The translations under genes were made by a program, and so were the position numbers. A DNA stretch of 58,608 nucleotides from Planctomycetota bacterium (GTDB lineage Bacteria; Planctomycetota; UBA1135; UBA2386). The stretch spans positions 1-58,608 of the forward strand of contig CANEYR010000017.1 of NCBI GenBank assembly GCA_947444055.1, given 5' to 3'. Positions 17,244 through 30,556 of the stretch are shown piece by piece. Under the pieces are notes generated by a model. It had not been told where the DNA came from. It saw nothing but the letters and a program-made list of their open reading frames with translations, and did no database searches. The number at the start of each line of letters is the position of its first letter. Within the stretch, counting starts at the first letter, position 1.

Positions 17244-17259
17244 TCGCGCTTGCGTGATC
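17242..17259 (+). other. Stop-overlapping hairpin after tuf
   Basis: GATCGCG-CTTG-CGTGATC pairs over 7 bp (one G-U). It begins within the tuf stop codon and has no U tract. It could act in mRNA 3' processing ahead of tRNA-Trp. Confidence 0.3.
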
Positions 17260-17327
17260 TGGCGAGTTGGGTTGGGTCTGCCAGCTCAACAACCTGCCGT
17301 CGCAGCTTGTCTGTGGCGGCAGCGCAC

Positions 17328-17403
17328 AGGGCAGTAGCTCAACTGGTAGAGCAGTCGATTCCAAATCGACCGGTTGAGGGTTCGATTCCTTCCTGCCCTG
17401 CCA
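17328..17403 (+). tRNA. tRNA-Trp (anticodon CCA)
   Basis: Acceptor AGGGCAG/CTGCCCT, D arm GCTC..GAGC, anticodon stem GTCGA/TCGAC with loop TTCCAAA, T arm GAGGG-TTCGATT-CCTTC, discriminator G and encoded CCA. It lies between tuf and secE, a common bacterial placement. Confidence 0.96.
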
Positions 17404-17412
17404 CCTTCACAG

Positions 17413-17436
17413 GCGAGAGCTCTTCGGAGCTGTCGC
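17413..17436 (+). other. UUCG-tetraloop hairpin after tRNA-Trp
   Basis: GCGAGAGCTC-TTCG-GAGCTGTCGC forms a 10-bp stem with one G-G mismatch and a C(UUCG)G loop, an especially stable RNA cap. No U run follows. It could mark processing, or pausing between the tuf/tRNA and secE transcripts. Confidence 0.45.
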
Positions 17437-17543
17437 GCGGCAGCCTGCGATTCCCAAGAAAGCTCGGGTGACCAGGATCGCGGGCCGTGGCGCAAGAGCG
17501 TCATGGCCCGTAGTGTTTCTTAGACTAGGGCGTTGGCCAACAG

Positions 17544-17571
17544 TTCAACGCTGGACCTGACAACGTAGATT
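17544..17571 (+). promoter_or_regulatory. Weak candidate promoter for secE-nusG
   Basis: TTCAAC (17544-17549), a 16-base spacer and TAGATT (17566-17571) lie 45 bases upstream of the secE start. The match to consensus is modest. Confidence 0.25.
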
Positions 17572-17616
17572 TCTCGGGCGCATACCTGCGAAGGCCGCTC
17601 GAAGAGGACTCGACTC

Positions 17617-18051
17617 GTGAGCTATCGCAAGGATCAAGGACGCTACACGCGCATGTTCGCCTTCTGGGCGCTTGTGCTGCTCGTTGCCTACGGCTGTTTC
17701 CATGGCGGCGGCCTGTCGGACTTGCTCGACAAGTGGATGGGTGAAACGAACCCGGTCTTCATCGATCCGTTCCCAATCCTAAAGACCCTAAAGGCCTCAA
17801 CTCTCATCGCGATCGGTGTCCTGACGGTCTGCGCCTTGGTGATTCACCGCACCCTCAGCGCGCCAAAGATCGCCGATACGCTGATTGATACCGAGACCGA
17901 GCTGCAGAAAGTCACTTGGCCGACTTGGGCTGAGGCTTGGCAGGGCACGTTGGCCGTCACCGTGATGGTGGTCATCATGTTCATCTTCCTGACCCTCATC
18001 GATCTGTCGCTGATCAGGGTCATGCTGATGTTGATGGGAGGGGACGCCTGA
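17617..18051 (+). CDS. secE: Preprotein translocase subunit SecE
   Basis: 144 residues, longer than minimal SecE. Two extra N-terminal hydrophobic segments (FAFWALVLLVAYGCF and STLIAIGVLTVCALVI) precede the conserved SecE core, an amphipathic helix with TETELQKVTWPTWAEAWQGTL followed by the last transmembrane helix VTVMVVIMFIFLTLIDLSL. SecE stabilises SecY in the translocon. GTG at 17617 is preceded by GAAGAGG. The stop codon overlaps the nusG start (TGATG). An rpmG gene, often found just before secE, is not present. Confidence 0.92.
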   Translation: MSYRKDQGRYTRMFAFWALVLLVAYGCFHGGGLSDLLDKWMGETNPVFIDPFPILKTLKASTLIAIGVLTVCALVIHRTLSAPKIADTLIDTETELQKVTWPTWAEAWQGTLAVTVMVVIMFIFLTLIDLSLIRVMLMLMGGDA

Positions 18052-18581
18052 TGGCCCTCGACTGGTATTTCTTGCGCGTCCAGGTCAATCGCGAGGACCG
18101 CATCCGCGAGAACATGGTTCGGCGACTGAAGCAATCTGGGATCGAAGGTCTCGTGCCACAAATTGTGGTTCCAACCGAGACGATCGCCGACCACCGGCAG
18201 GGCAAGAAGACCGTCAAGCGCCGGAAGCTCTATCCTGGGTATCTGATGATCCAGATGGACTTGTCCGATGAAGTTTGGTTCGTCCTCCGCGAGACCCCGG
18301 GGTTCGGGGACTTCGTCGGTGGGCATGCGCAACCAACTCCGGCCCGCGGCGAAGACGTTGAGAAGGTCTTGGCTCACATGGATGCCAGCAAGGACCAGCC
18401 CAAGGTCGCCATTGCCTTCAAGAAGGGCGACCGTGTCAAGATCAAGACTGGTGCCTTCGAGAACACCGATGCCGTGGTGGAAGAAGTCCATGCGGAGAAG
18501 GGAATGCTTGATGTTTCCGTCAACTTCTTTGGCCGACCGACTCCGATGTCGCTCGGATATTGGGAAGTTGAGTTGATTTAG
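18051..18581 (+). CDS. nusG: Transcription termination/antitermination factor NusG
   Basis: 176 residues. The N-terminal NGN domain begins DWYFLRVQVNREDRIRENM, with RRKLYPGYLMIQMDLSDEVWF and LRETPGFGDFVGG. The C-terminal KOW domain is FKKGDRVKIKTGAFENTDAVVEE, ending FGRPTPMSLGYWEVELI. NusG binds RNA polymerase and couples it to the ribosome or Rho. ATG at 18051 has GGGAGGGG upstream inside secE, and the one-base overlap indicates coupling. Confidence 0.96.
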   Translation: MALDWYFLRVQVNREDRIRENMVRRLKQSGIEGLVPQIVVPTETIADHRQGKKTVKRRKLYPGYLMIQMDLSDEVWFVLRETPGFGDFVGGHAQPTPARGEDVEKVLAHMDASKDQPKVAIAFKKGDRVKIKTGAFENTDAVVEEVHAEKGMLDVSVNFFGRPTPMSLGYWEVELI

Positions 18582-18626
18582 TGCGGACGATTTGATTCAA
18601 TCTTCGCCCCCTTAGGTGGGCGGCAT

Positions 18627-18660
18627 GAGCCGCCTACAACCCGCCCCACAAAGGCGGCTC
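18627..18660 (+). other. Leader hairpin upstream of rplK
   Basis: GAGCCGCC and GGCGGCTC form a perfect 8-bp stem with an 18-base loop in the nusG-rplK gap, 60 bases before the L11 start. It could be part of an L1 or L11 translational control leader or a pause site. No U run follows. Confidence 0.35.
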
Positions 18661-18719
18661 TTCAAGTGGGAGGGTGGCAGCTTTTCGCAGCCATCCGCCT
18701 GGACCGCTGAGAGATCGAC

Positions 18720-19145
18720 ATGGCCAAGGAAGTTACCGGAATCGTCAAGTTGCAGTGCCCCGCGGGCCAGGCTACGCCTGCTCCGCCAGTTGGCCCTGCG
18801 CTCGGTCAGCACGGCGTCAACATCGGGCAGTTCGTCAAGCAGTTCAACGACGAAACGCGTGCCCAAGCCGGTCTGATCATCCCTGTCATCATCACGGTCT
18901 ACAAGGATCGCACCTTCACGCTGCAGTACAAGTCGCCGCCAGCGGCGGTGTTGCTGAAGCGCGCCGCGAAGATTGCCAGCGCAGCCAAAACGCCCGGCAG
19001 CCAGGTTGCAGGCCAGGTGACCAAGGCTCAGGTGCGCGAGGTTGCCCAGTTGAAGATGAGAGACTTGAACACAGCTGACGTCGCAGCCGCGATGCGAATG
19101 GTCGAAGGGACCGCGCGTTCATGCGGGATTCGTGTTGTTGACTGA
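18720..19145 (+). CDS. rplK: 50S ribosomal protein L11
   Basis: 141 residues, the standard length. The N-terminal signature [31 protein letters not shown] is represented here by its core [19 protein letters not shown], followed by [10 protein letters not shown]. The C-terminal rRNA-binding domain has [13 protein letters not shown] and [20 protein letters not shown]11 forms the GTPase-associated centre with L10 and L12, encoded just downstream. Confidence 0.98.
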   Translation: MAKEVTGIVKLQCPAGQATPAPPVGPALGQHGVNIGQFVKQFNDETRAQAGLIIPVIITVYKDRTFTLQYKSPPAAVLLKRAAKIASAAKTPGSQVAGQVTKAQVREVAQLKMRDLNTADVAAAMRMVEGTARSCGIRVVD

Positions 19146-19230
19146 CTACTCCAGCGGCTTGGCGTTACCTCGGCCTCCAGGGCTCGGGTGAGCTAGCCGA
19201 CTTGCAAGGCCTACCTCTACAGGATTCTCA

Positions 19231-19917
19231 ATGGCTCGCATCCGCAGCCGTCGCTACCAGAACGCCGCCGCGAAGGTGGATCGCAACAAGCGCTACGCCG
19301 TCGTTGAGGGGCTGTCGCTTATCAAATCGCTTGTCGGGCCAAAGTTCGACGAGACCGTCGATATTGCAGTGCGTATCGGAATTGACGCCAAGAAGACTGA
19401 TCAGCTAGTTCGCGGATCGGTCAGTCTCCCGAAGGGGACTGGCAAATCGGTGAAAATCGCCGTGTTTGCTGAGGGGGAGCGCGCGAAGGAAGCTCTCGCC
19501 GCTGGCGCTGACTTTGTCGGCTCGGCCGACTTGGCGGAGAAGATTGAGAAGGGATTCACTGGCTTCGACATGACCATCGCGTCTCCGGACATGATGAAGT
19601 ACGTCGGCAAGCTCGGCAAAGTCCTTGGCCCGCAGGGCAAAATGCCATCTCCGAAGGCTGGAACCGTAACGCCAAATGTTGCGGCTGCCGTCCGTGAGTT
19701 CAAGGCGGGAAAGATCGAGTTCCGGACGGACGCTGGCGCCAACGTTCACGCGGCGATTGGGAAAAAGTCGTTCGTTGCTGAGGATCTGGCTACAAACCTC
19801 ACAGCCTTCATTGACCACCTGCGAACATTGCGCCCTGCGCAGGCGAAGGGTGAATTCATCAAGAAGGTCGTCATTTCCACCTCGATGGGGCCGGGCATCG
19901 CGCTCGCCGTCGAATAG
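19231..19917 (+). CDS. rplA: 50S ribosomal protein L1
   Basis: 228 residues. Domain I has KFDETVDIAVRIGIDAKK and DQLVRGSVSLPKGTGK. The domain II and hinge signature is MMKYVGKLGKVLGPQGKMPSPKAGTV (core LGKVLGPQGKMPSPKAGTV). It ends KGEFIKKVVISTSMGPG. L1 binds the 23S rRNA stalk and in many bacteria represses its own L11-L1 mRNA. AGGA stands upstream of the ATG. Confidence 0.98.
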   Translation: MARIRSRRYQNAAAKVDRNKRYAVVEGLSLIKSLVGPKFDETVDIAVRIGIDAKKTDQLVRGSVSLPKGTGKSVKIAVFAEGERAKEALAAGADFVGSADLAEKIEKGFTGFDMTIASPDMMKYVGKLGKVLGPQGKMPSPKAGTVTPNVAAAVREFKAGKIEFRTDAGANVHAAIGKKSFVAEDLATNLTAFIDHLRTLRPAQAKGEFIKKVVISTSMGPGIALAVE

Positions 19918-19928
19918 GAGCCTCTGTC

Positions 19929-20474
19929 ATGCCCAATCTAGTCAACGAGATTCTCCTCGCCGACCTGCAGCGTGAGTTCCAGAAGATGGGATCCTGCGTA
20001 GTGGTCGAGTTTGGCAAGCTGCTTCCAAAGCAGGACATTGAGATTCGCGGCAAGTTGCGCGCGGCCGGCGTTCGCTACCGAGTTGTGCGCAGCCGCTTGG
20101 CGACGCGGGCTTTCGCCCACCTCAAGCTGGATCTGTCGGGCGCCTTGACCGGCCGTTGCGGAATTGCGATAGCCCAGAAAGAGGGTGCTATTCAAGCCGC
20201 GAAGATCCTTCGCGAGTGGATCAAAAAGACCAAGGACGCGCCACTCACTATCAAGGGTGGCGTCGTTGAGGGTGCGGCGTACTCGGGTGCATCGGCGGCT
20301 TCAATCGCGGATCTTCCGGATCGTTTCACTGTCAATACTCAGATCGTGTCGGCCATTTCCGGTCCGGCGCGGTCGCTTGCAAGCTTGGTTAGTGCGGTGG
20401 CCGGTGGCCTCGCTCGATGCATCCAGGCCAAGGTCGACGCGCAATCTAAGGCCGTCGACGCTCCTACTTCCTAA
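19929..20474 (+). CDS. rplJ: 50S ribosomal protein L10
   Basis: 181 residues. The N-terminal rRNA/L11-binding domain includes VVEFGKLLPKQDIEIRGKLRAAGV, RYRVVRSRLATRAF and LTGRCGIAIAQKEG. The C-terminal helix that binds L12 dimers is ASLVSAVAGGLARCIQAKVD. AGGAG lies nine bases before ATG 19929, and the gap to rplA is only 11 bases. Confidence 0.97.
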   Translation: MPNLVNEILLADLQREFQKMGSCVVVEFGKLLPKQDIEIRGKLRAAGVRYRVVRSRLATRAFAHLKLDLSGALTGRCGIAIAQKEGAIQAAKILREWIKKTKDAPLTIKGGVVEGAAYSGASAASIADLPDRFTVNTQIVSAISGPARSLASLVSAVAGGLARCIQAKVDAQSKAVDAPTS

Positions 20475-20510
20475 GTTTCTGCATTCCAACCACCAGAGGT
20501 CGTTCTAGTC

Positions 20511-20912
20511 ATGTCGGACAATGCAAACGTGGTTCTCGACTCCGAGCTCGAGGACATCTTCAAGAAGATTGATGGCCTGAGTTTGGGCAAGGCAGCTCAG
20601 CTCGTCAAGGCTATGGAGCAACGCTGGGGCGTCTCTGCAGCCGCTCCTGCTGCGGCTGCCGCGGCTGGCCCCGCTGCCCCTGCTGCTGTCGTTGAGGAGA
20701 AGACCGAGTTCACTGTCGTCCTCAAGGAGGGTGGCCCGAACAAGATCAACGTCATTAAGGTGGTGCGTGAGATCACCGGCCTTGGCCTCAAGGAAGCCAA
20801 GGCTCTTGTTGACGAGGCTCCAAAGTCAGTGAAGGAAGGCGTCAACAAAGACGAAGCCAATGAGATCAAGAAAAAGCTCACCGATGCGGGTGCGACGGCT
20901 GAGCTTAAGTAG
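20511..20912 (+). CDS. rplL: 50S ribosomal protein L7/L12
   Basis: 133 residues. An N-terminal dimerisation helix (residues 10-40) is followed by an Ala/Pro hinge ([18 protein letters not shown]) and the factor-binding C-terminal domain [42 protein letters not shown]12 recruits translational GTPases such as the EF-Tu encoded upstream. Confidence 0.98.
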   Translation: MSDNANVVLDSELEDIFKKIDGLSLGKAAQLVKAMEQRWGVSAAAPAAAAAAGPAAPAAVVEEKTEFTVVLKEGGPNKINVIKVVREITGLGLKEAKALVDEAPKSVKEGVNKDEANEIKKKLTDAGATAELK

Positions 20913-21271
20913 TGCTGTCGGCCGGAGTCCTTCAGGCTCGTTGTATGCGTTCGACTCGGACCAGGACACCTGTCGGGTCGGAGTCATCGCTGGCCAGCCC
21001 GTTCACTGAAGCATGCTCCTACGCTCGGCCACACTTTTTTGTTGTGGTTGGGTGAGTTGGGTCCCTACGCTTGCTGTGAAGCTCCGGATCACTTTTTGCA
21101 CGCGAACCAGATCACCCTGGAACTACCAGGGGGCTCAGGGCTGCGTGCGACACTGGCTTCGTGGCGTCGGCATCGTCGGTGCCGCGAGTCCAGAGACCGA
21201 TTGTTTTTGCTAAGTGACCGCTTCCTTAGGTCGCAAACAAGCCCCCGCGTGGGGTGCTCAGGTGGAACCGC
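20913..21271 (+). other. rplL-rpoB intercistronic region with a long hairpin
   Basis: 359 bases without a supported gene. An imperfect 10-bp inverted repeat lies at 20953-20985 (GACTCGGACC and GGTCGGAGTC, one G-G mismatch, 13-base loop) 40 bases after the rplL stop. No U tract follows, so it resembles the attenuator or processing structures known between rplL and rpoB in other bacteria rather than a full terminator. No convincing promoter was seen. Confidence 0.5.
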
Positions 21272-24982
<3,711 letters not shown>

Positions 24983-25073
24983 GCGACGCGCTCCACCTCC
25001 GTCCGTTTCCGAACCTTCTTTTGATCCATGCACCGCGGTAACACCGCGGCGCGATTAGCACAGGCGGCGAACG

Positions 25074-28000
25074 ATGGTCGAACCCATCTACGACAAGATC
25101 AACGACTACGCATCGGTGACGATCCGGTTGGCCTCACCCGAGGACATCCGTGCTTGGTCATTCGGTGAGGTCAAGAAACCGGAGACGATCAACTACCGGA
25201 CGTACCGACCCGAGCGCGACGGCTTGTTCTGCGAACGCATTTTCGGTCCGGAGAAGGACTGGGAGTGTTCGTGTGGCAAGTATAAAGGTATCAAGCACAA
25301 GAACATCACTTGCGACAAGTGTGGAGTGATGATCACGCATAGCCGCGTGCGCCGGAAGCGCATGGGCCACATCAACCTGGCTGCCCCCGTAGCCCACATC
25401 TGGTTCTTCAAGGCGATGCCTTCGCGCCTTGGCACGCTCCTTGGATTGAAGACGGCGAGCCTTGAGAAGGTTATCTACTTCCAGGACTACATCGTTATTG
25501 AGCCCGGCGAAACACCTCTCAAAGCACAGCAATTGCTGTCCGAGGACGAGTTTCGCCAAGCTCGCCAGAAGTACGGAATGGCTTTCCAGGCAGGGATGGG
25601 TGCCGAGGCGATCCGAGAACTGTTGCGACGGCTAGAGCTGCCGACTCTCAGCGACAACCTGCGTGAGGACCTCAAGCGGACGGAGTCAAAGCAAAAGATC
25701 AAGGACATCATCAAGCGTCTGAAGACGGTTGAGATGCTGCGGGACTCTGGCAACAAAGCCGAGTGGATGATTCTCGATGCAATTCCGGTCATCCCGCCGG
25801 ACCTACGTCCACTCGTGCCCCTCGATAGCGGCAACTTTGCTACATCGGACCTCAACGATCTCTATCGACGGTTGATCAATCGCAACAACCGGCTGAAGAA
25901 GCTGCTCGACCTTAATGCGCCCGAGGTCATCATTCGCAACGAGAAGCGCATGCTGCAGCAGTCGGTCGACGCGTTGTTCGACAACAACCGTTGTCGTCGA
26001 CCGGTGCTCGGTTCAAGCAACCGCCCGCTGAAGTCGTTGACGGACATGATCAAGGGCAAGCAGGGGCGCTTCCGCGAGAATCTGCTCGGCAAGCGTGTCG
26101 ACTACTCGGCCCGCTCAGTCATCGTGGTCGGTCCCGATCTCAAGCTGCACCAGTGCGGCTTGCCCAAGATCATTGCGCTGGAACTGTTCCAACCCTTCAT
26201 CATTCGTCGCCTCAAAGAGCTCGGCCACGCCGATACGATCAAGTCGGCGAAGAAGATGTTGGAGCGCAAGGACGAGGAAGTCTGGGACATCCTTGAAGAG
26301 GTCATTCAGAACCACCCGGTCTTGCTGAATCGCGCGCCGACGCTTCACCGTGTCGGCATCCAGGCGTTTGAGCCTGTGTTGGTTGAAGGCAATGCAATCC
26401 GCATCCACCCATTGGTGTGTTCGGGCTACAACGCCGACTTCGACGGCGACCAAATGGCGGTGCACTTGCCGTTGTCCTTCGAGGCTCAGATCGAAGCGTC
26501 GACCTTGATGTTGTCTACCAACAACATCTTTTCACCGGCCCACGGTGGTCCGATCATCGCCCCGAACCAGGACATTGTTCTCGGATGCTATTGGCAGAGC
26601 TTGGCGCGGCCGGGAGAACTCGGCGAAGGAAAAGCGTTCGCAACTCGCGATGAGGTGTGGATGGCCTACTCGATGGGCAAGATCCATATTCATGCCCGCA
26701 TCAGAGTGCAATTCGCCGCGGGTGTCGAACTTCGAAGTCAAGGCAACACAACGCGCACTGACGGCAAGGCACTGGTTGAGACGACTGCTGGCCGAATCAT
26801 GTTCAACGAGATCCTCGAGCCGGGGATGCCGTTCTACAACCACGACCTCGACAAGAAAGGTCTAGCGAACATCATTGCTGACTGCCACCTCTTGCTGGGT
26901 CGTGACGCAACCCTGCGTCTGCTCGACAACCTTAAAGAGTCCGGTTTCAAAGCCGCGACGCGAGCTGGATTGTCCTTCGGCAAAGACGACATGGTGGTGC
27001 CACCAACGAAGGACAGGATCATCGCGCAGACTCAGAAAGAGGTTGAAAAAATTCACGTTGCGCATAGCCGAGGCATCATCACGGAAGGCGAGCGTTACTT
27101 GAAAGTCATCGACGCATGGACCCACGCGCGCGAACGGATCGGCGAGGACATGCTGCACGAACTGCGTAACGACACGCGAGACGGTCGTCTTTACGTCAAT
27201 CCGATCTTCTGCATGGTCATGTCGAAAGCTCGTGGCTCGGTCGAGCAAATTCGCCAGCTTGCCGGCATGCGCGGCTTGATGGCGAAGCCGTCAGGCAAGA
27301 TCATCGAGCAGCCGATCAAGGCCAACTTCCGCGAGGGGCTACGTGTGCTCGAGTACTTCTCGTCGACGCACGGCGCGCGCAAGGGGTTGGCGGACACGGC
27401 GTTGAAAACTGCTGACTCGGGGTACTTAACACGCAAGCTGGCAGACGTCGCTCAAAACGTCGTCATCGGAGTCGATGACTGTGGCACTGAGAATGGTGTT
27501 GAGAAGGGCACTGTTTACCAAGGCGATAAGGTCGCTGTCACTTTTGTCGATTCTGTGCGCGGCCGCGTTGCGCTGCACGCCATCGTCGATCCGATGACGG
27601 AAGAGGTGATCGTCGACAAGAATGGCCTCATCACAATCGACATCGCAAAGCGGGTCGAGCGAGTCGTCTCCAGCGAGAGCATTAGAGTCCGATCGCCGCT
27701 GACTTGCGAGTCGCCGATTGGCGTGTGTGCCAAGTGCTATGGGATGGATTTGTCGAGAAGTGCACTTGCCGAGCCAGGTTTGGCGGTGGGCATCATCAGC
27801 GCGCAGTCAATCGGGGAACCCGGCACGCAGTTGACGATGCGCACGTTCCACATCGGGGGCACGGCATCGAAGAAGGTTGAAGAGTCGGAGATCAAGAACA
27901 AGCGGGTTGGCCGCATCCAGTTCGCAAACCTGACGACAGTTGAGGTTCAGGCTGACGAGCAGAAGGGCAAGGCCACGACTCAAATCATCGCACTCAAGCG

Positions 28001-29279
28001 CAAGGGTGAGATTCTCGTCGTCGATGCCAAGGAGCGTGAGCTTGAGCGCCACGCGGTGCCACTCGGTGCGGCCGTCCACGTGGTCGAGGGGCAGGAGATC
28101 AAAGAGCTCAGTGTTCTGTGTTCTTGGGATCCTCACCACAATCCGATTCTCGCCGAGGTTGGCGGTATCGTTCGCTACGAGGACATTCTCGAAGGCAAGA
28201 CGTTCCGCACAGAGCGCGACGCCGAGACCAAAGTCACGCGCAAGGTGATGATCGAGCACAAAGGTGATTTGCACCCGCAGTTGATCATCGAGGATGAAAA
28301 CGGCAACCGACTTGCCATCAACCCGGTCCCGGAGAAGGCCTACATCGAGGTTGAAAACGGCCAGCGCGTCACGGCCGGCATGTTGTTGGCAAAAACGCCA
28401 CGCGAGATCCAGGGCACGCAGGATATCACGGGTGGCTTGCCGCGCGTGACTGAGTTGTTCGAGGCCCGTCGTCCGAAGGATCCGTCGGTACTGTCTGAGA
28501 TCGACGGCATCGTGGAACTCGGCGACAAGCGCCGCGGCAAGCGGACCATCATTGTGAAGGGCGAGGGTGGCTTGGAGCGTGAGCACCTAGTGCCGCAAGG
28601 TAAGAACTTGCGCGTGCATCGTGGCGATCACGTAAAGGCCGGCGAGGCTTTGGTGGATGGTCCGCTAGTGCCCCATGACATCCTCGCAATTCAGGGGGAG
28701 AAGTCAGTCCAGAACTACCTGTTACGTGAAGTGCAAACCGTGTATCGCGCCCAGGGCGTAAGTATCGACGACAAGCATATCGAGATCATCGTGGCGCAGA
28801 TGATGCGCAAGGTGCAGGTGGAGGATCCGGGCGACAGCGACTTCCTGCCAGGCGCAGTGGTCGACAAGTTCCGTTTCCGCGAGTCGAATGCGCAAATGCG
28901 CACCCAGCGCAAGAAGCCGGCGACAGCATCTCCTCTGCTACTCGGAATCACGAAGGCATCTTTGCAGTCGGATTCGTTCATCAGCGCGGCATCGTTCCAG
29001 GAAACGACCAAGGTGTTGACCGAAGCGGCGCTTGCAGGCAAACGGGACGATCTGGTTGGCCTGAAGGAGAACGTAATTCTCGGCCACTTGGTACCGACCG
29101 GCACTGGGTTCCGCAACTACCAGAAGACGCGCGTGCGCAAGAACGTTGACTTGCAGGCTGCGGCCGAGGAAATCGGTCGGCTGAGCAAGCAGGGATTTCT
29201 CGACGATGGCGGACCGGTAATCCGACTGGAAGGCGTTGATCCGCCGCCACCTCAATCGCCCGCTAGCGAGGAAGCCTGA
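25074..29279 (+). CDS. rpoC: DNA-directed RNA polymerase subunit beta'
   Basis: 1401 residues. The N-terminal zinc site [20 protein letters not shown] is complete. The active-site aspartates are in NADFDGDQM. The bridge helix and trigger loop region includes [16 protein letters not shown] second zinc site ([13 protein letters not shown]) is present. The C-terminal part is typical ([35 protein letters not shown]). It forms the catalytic centre with RpoB. A weak AGGCGG precedes ATG 25074. Confidence 0.99.
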   Translation: MVEPIYDKINDYASVTIRLASPEDIRAWSFGEVKKPETINYRTYRPERDGLFCERIFGPEKDWECSCGKYKGIKHKNITCDKCGVMITHSRVRRKRMGHINLAAPVAHIWFFKAMPSRLGTLLGLKTASLEKVIYFQDYIVIEPGETPLKAQQLLSEDEFRQARQKYGMAFQAGMGAEAIRELLRRLELPTLSDNLREDLKRTESKQKIKDIIKRLKTVEMLRDSGNKAEWMILDAIPVIPPDLRPLVPLDSGNFATSDLNDLYRRLINRNNRLKKLLDLNAPEVIIRNEKRMLQQSVDALFDNNRCRRPVLGSSNRPLKSLTDMIKGKQGRFRENLLGKRVDYSARSVIVVGPDLKLHQCGLPKIIALELFQPFIIRRLKELGHADTIKSAKKMLERKDEEVWDILEEVIQNHPVLLNRAPTLHRVGIQAFEPVLVEGNAIRIHPLVCSGYNADFDGDQMAVHLPLSFEAQIEASTLMLSTNNIFSPAHGGPIIAPNQDIVLGCYWQSLARPGELGEGKAFATRDEVWMAYSMGKIHIHARIRVQFAAGVELRSQGNTTRTDGKALVETTAGRIMFNEILEPGMPFYNHDLDKKGLANIIADCHLLLGRDATLRLLDNLKESGFKAATRAGLSFGKDDMVVPPTKDRIIAQTQKEVEKIHVAHSRGIITEGERYLKVIDAWTHARERIGEDMLHELRNDTRDGRLYVNPIFCMVMSKARGSVEQIRQLAGMRGLMAKPSGKIIEQPIKANFREGLRVLEYFSSTHGARKGLADTALKTADSGYLTRKLADVAQNVVIGVDDCGTENGVEKGTVYQGDKVAVTFVDSVRGRVALHAIVDPMTEEVIVDKNGLITIDIAKRVERVVSSESIRVRSPLTCESPIGVCAKCYGMDLSRSALAEPGLAVGIISAQSIGEPGTQLTMRTFHIGGTASKKVEESEIKNKRVGRIQFANLTTVEVQADEQKGKATTQIIALKRKGEILVVDAKERELERHAVPLGAAVHVVEGQEIKELSVLCSWDPHHNPILAEVGGIVRYEDILEGKTFRTERDAETKVTRKVMIEHKGDLHPQLIIEDENGNRLAINPVPEKAYIEVENGQRVTAGMLLAKTPREIQGTQDITGGLPRVTELFEARRPKDPSVLSEIDGIVELGDKRRGKRTIIVKGEGGLEREHLVPQGKNLRVHRGDHVKAGEALVDGPLVPHDILAIQGEKSVQNYLLREVQTVYRAQGVSIDDKHIEIIVAQMMRKVQVEDPGDSDFLPGAVVDKFRFRESNAQMRTQRKKPATASPLLLGITKASLQSDSFISAASFQETTKVLTEAALAGKRDDLVGLKENVILGHLVPTGTGFRNYQKTRVRKNVDLQAAAEEIGRLSKQGFLDDGGPVIRLEGVDPPPPQSPASEEA

Positions 29280-29426
29280 GTCGCTTTTTCGAATCACCCG
29301 ATAGCCAATCTGCCCACGGGGTGGCTACCCGTCCCGCCAAAGTTACCTGTGTGGCATCGGCGGGGTTGCATTCGCAGTTCCATTCTCTATCCTGTCGCGC
29401 CCTGAATTCTCGGACCGCCTAGCAGC

Positions 29427-29801
29427 ATGCCCACGATCAATCAGCTCATCCGCAAGGGTCGGAAAAAGATCAAGTACAAGAGCAAGTCGCCGATCCTCGA
29501 TGCGTGCCCGCAGAAGCGTGGTGTGTGTCTGCAGGTCAAGACGATGACTCCGAAGAAGCCGAACTCGGCATTGCGCAAGATCGCGCGTGTTCGCTTGAGC
29601 AACGGCAAGGAGACCACCGTCTACATCCCTGGCGAAGGCCACAACCTGCAAGAGCACTCGATCGTGCTCATTCGCGGTGGCCGTGTCCGAGACCTTCCGG
29701 GCGTTCGCTACCACGTGTTGCGCGGGTGCCTGGACGCTTCAGGCGTCGAGAACCGACGGCGCAGCCGCAGTAAATACGGCACCAAGCGCCCCAAGAAGTA
29801 A
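29427..29801 (+). CDS. rpsL: 30S ribosomal protein S12
   Basis: 124 residues. [20 protein letters not shown], then [20 protein letters not shown] (conserved decoding-site loop with the Lys changed in streptomycin resistance), [28 protein letters not shown] split as [10 protein letters not shown] and [13 protein letters not shown], and a [13 protein letters not shown] tail. Start of the str-type gene pair, 147 bases after rpoC. Confidence 0.99.
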   Translation: MPTINQLIRKGRKKIKYKSKSPILDACPQKRGVCLQVKTMTPKKPNSALRKIARVRLSNGKETTVYIPGEGHNLQEHSIVLIRGGRVRDLPGVRYHVLRGCLDASGVENRRRSRSKYGTKRPKK

Positions 29802-29823
29802 TCCAGTATTCGTCGCAGTGCCT

Positions 29824-29839
29824 CGCCGCCTTTGCGGCG
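29824..29839 (+). other. Short hairpin between rpsL and rpsG
   Basis: CGCCGC-CTTT-GCGGCG forms a perfect 6-bp stem in the 92-base rpsL-rpsG gap. It has no U tract and may be a translational-control or processing element. Confidence 0.3.
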
Positions 29840-29893
29840 TCGACTTGTCGTGTTCCCCTAAGTTACCACGCATTCCCGCCGTCTGAGCCTCTG

Positions 29894-30367
29894 ATGCCCC
29901 GCTCCTACAAGTCCACGGAAGTCTTTCTGAAGGGCGACCCCCGCTACAACAACAAGCTCGCCAGCAAGATCATCAACAAGATCATGCTTCAAGGGAAGAA
30001 GACGACCGCTCAGCGGCTCTTCTACGGCGCGCTTGAAACCGTTTGTAAGAAGATCGAGGGGTCGGATCCAGTCGACGTATTCAGCAAAGCAATCGAGAAC
30101 ATTAAGCCTCGCGTCGAGGTGCGCAGCAAGCGCGTCGGCGGCGCCACGTATCAGGTCCCTCGCGAAGTGAACAAGCGTCGCCAGCAGAGCTTGGCCATTC
30201 GGTGGCTCGTGGACGCGGCCCGCAGCAAGCGTGGCAAGCCTATGGGAAAGTCGCTAGCTGAAGAGCTGTTCGATGCGTTCAACAACCAGGGCGCCGCAGT
30301 GACAAAGAAGGAGAACGTGCACAAGATGGCCGAGGCCAATAGCGCCTACAGCCACTTTGCTTGGTAG
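29894..30367 (+). CDS. rpsG: 30S ribosomal protein S7
   Basis: 157 residues. MPRSYKSTEVFLKGDPRYNN, KIINKIMLQGKKTTAQRLFY, VEVRSKRVGGATYQVPREV and RRQQSLAIRWLVDAAR are diagnostic, and the end is ENVHKMAEANSAYSHFAW. S7 nucleates the 30S head. The usual downstream fusA and tuf are absent; a terminator-like hairpin follows instead. Confidence 0.99.
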   Translation: MPRSYKSTEVFLKGDPRYNNKLASKIINKIMLQGKKTTAQRLFYGALETVCKKIEGSDPVDVFSKAIENIKPRVEVRSKRVGGATYQVPREVNKRRQQSLAIRWLVDAARSKRGKPMGKSLAEELFDAFNNQGAAVTKKENVHKMAEANSAYSHFAW

Positions 30368-30395
30368 AGGCGCGTTGATCGACCGCCACGGGGGG

Positions 30396-30415
30396 GGCCG
30401 CGAAAGCGGCCTCTT
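30396..30415 (+). terminator. Likely intrinsic terminator after rpsG
   Basis: GGCCGC-GAAA-GCGGCC is a perfect 6-bp stem with a GNRA-type loop, followed by TCTTT. It lies 28 bases after the rpsG stop and closes the ribosomal-protein/RNA-polymerase block. Confidence 0.65.
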
Positions 30416-30556
30416 TGCGTTACGGCTGAGCGTTTGCGGCGCCCAGCTTCCCCGACTTGCGATACGTTGTGGAATACCGGCTGTCCAGCCGCGTCGGAGG
30501 ACGCCGTGCCGAGCTTTCACTTCAGCGCATTGCAGCTACGCCTACGAAACTAGCCG

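Noticed and set aside
17404-17616. Possible rpmG (L33) gene between tRNA-Trp and secE
   Set aside because: This is a common place for rpmG, but no frame there encodes an L33-like protein.
21013-21213. Small open frame (66 codons) in the rplL-rpoB gap
   Set aside because: No ribosome-binding site, no conserved motif, unusual Cys/Trp content; likely leader sequence.
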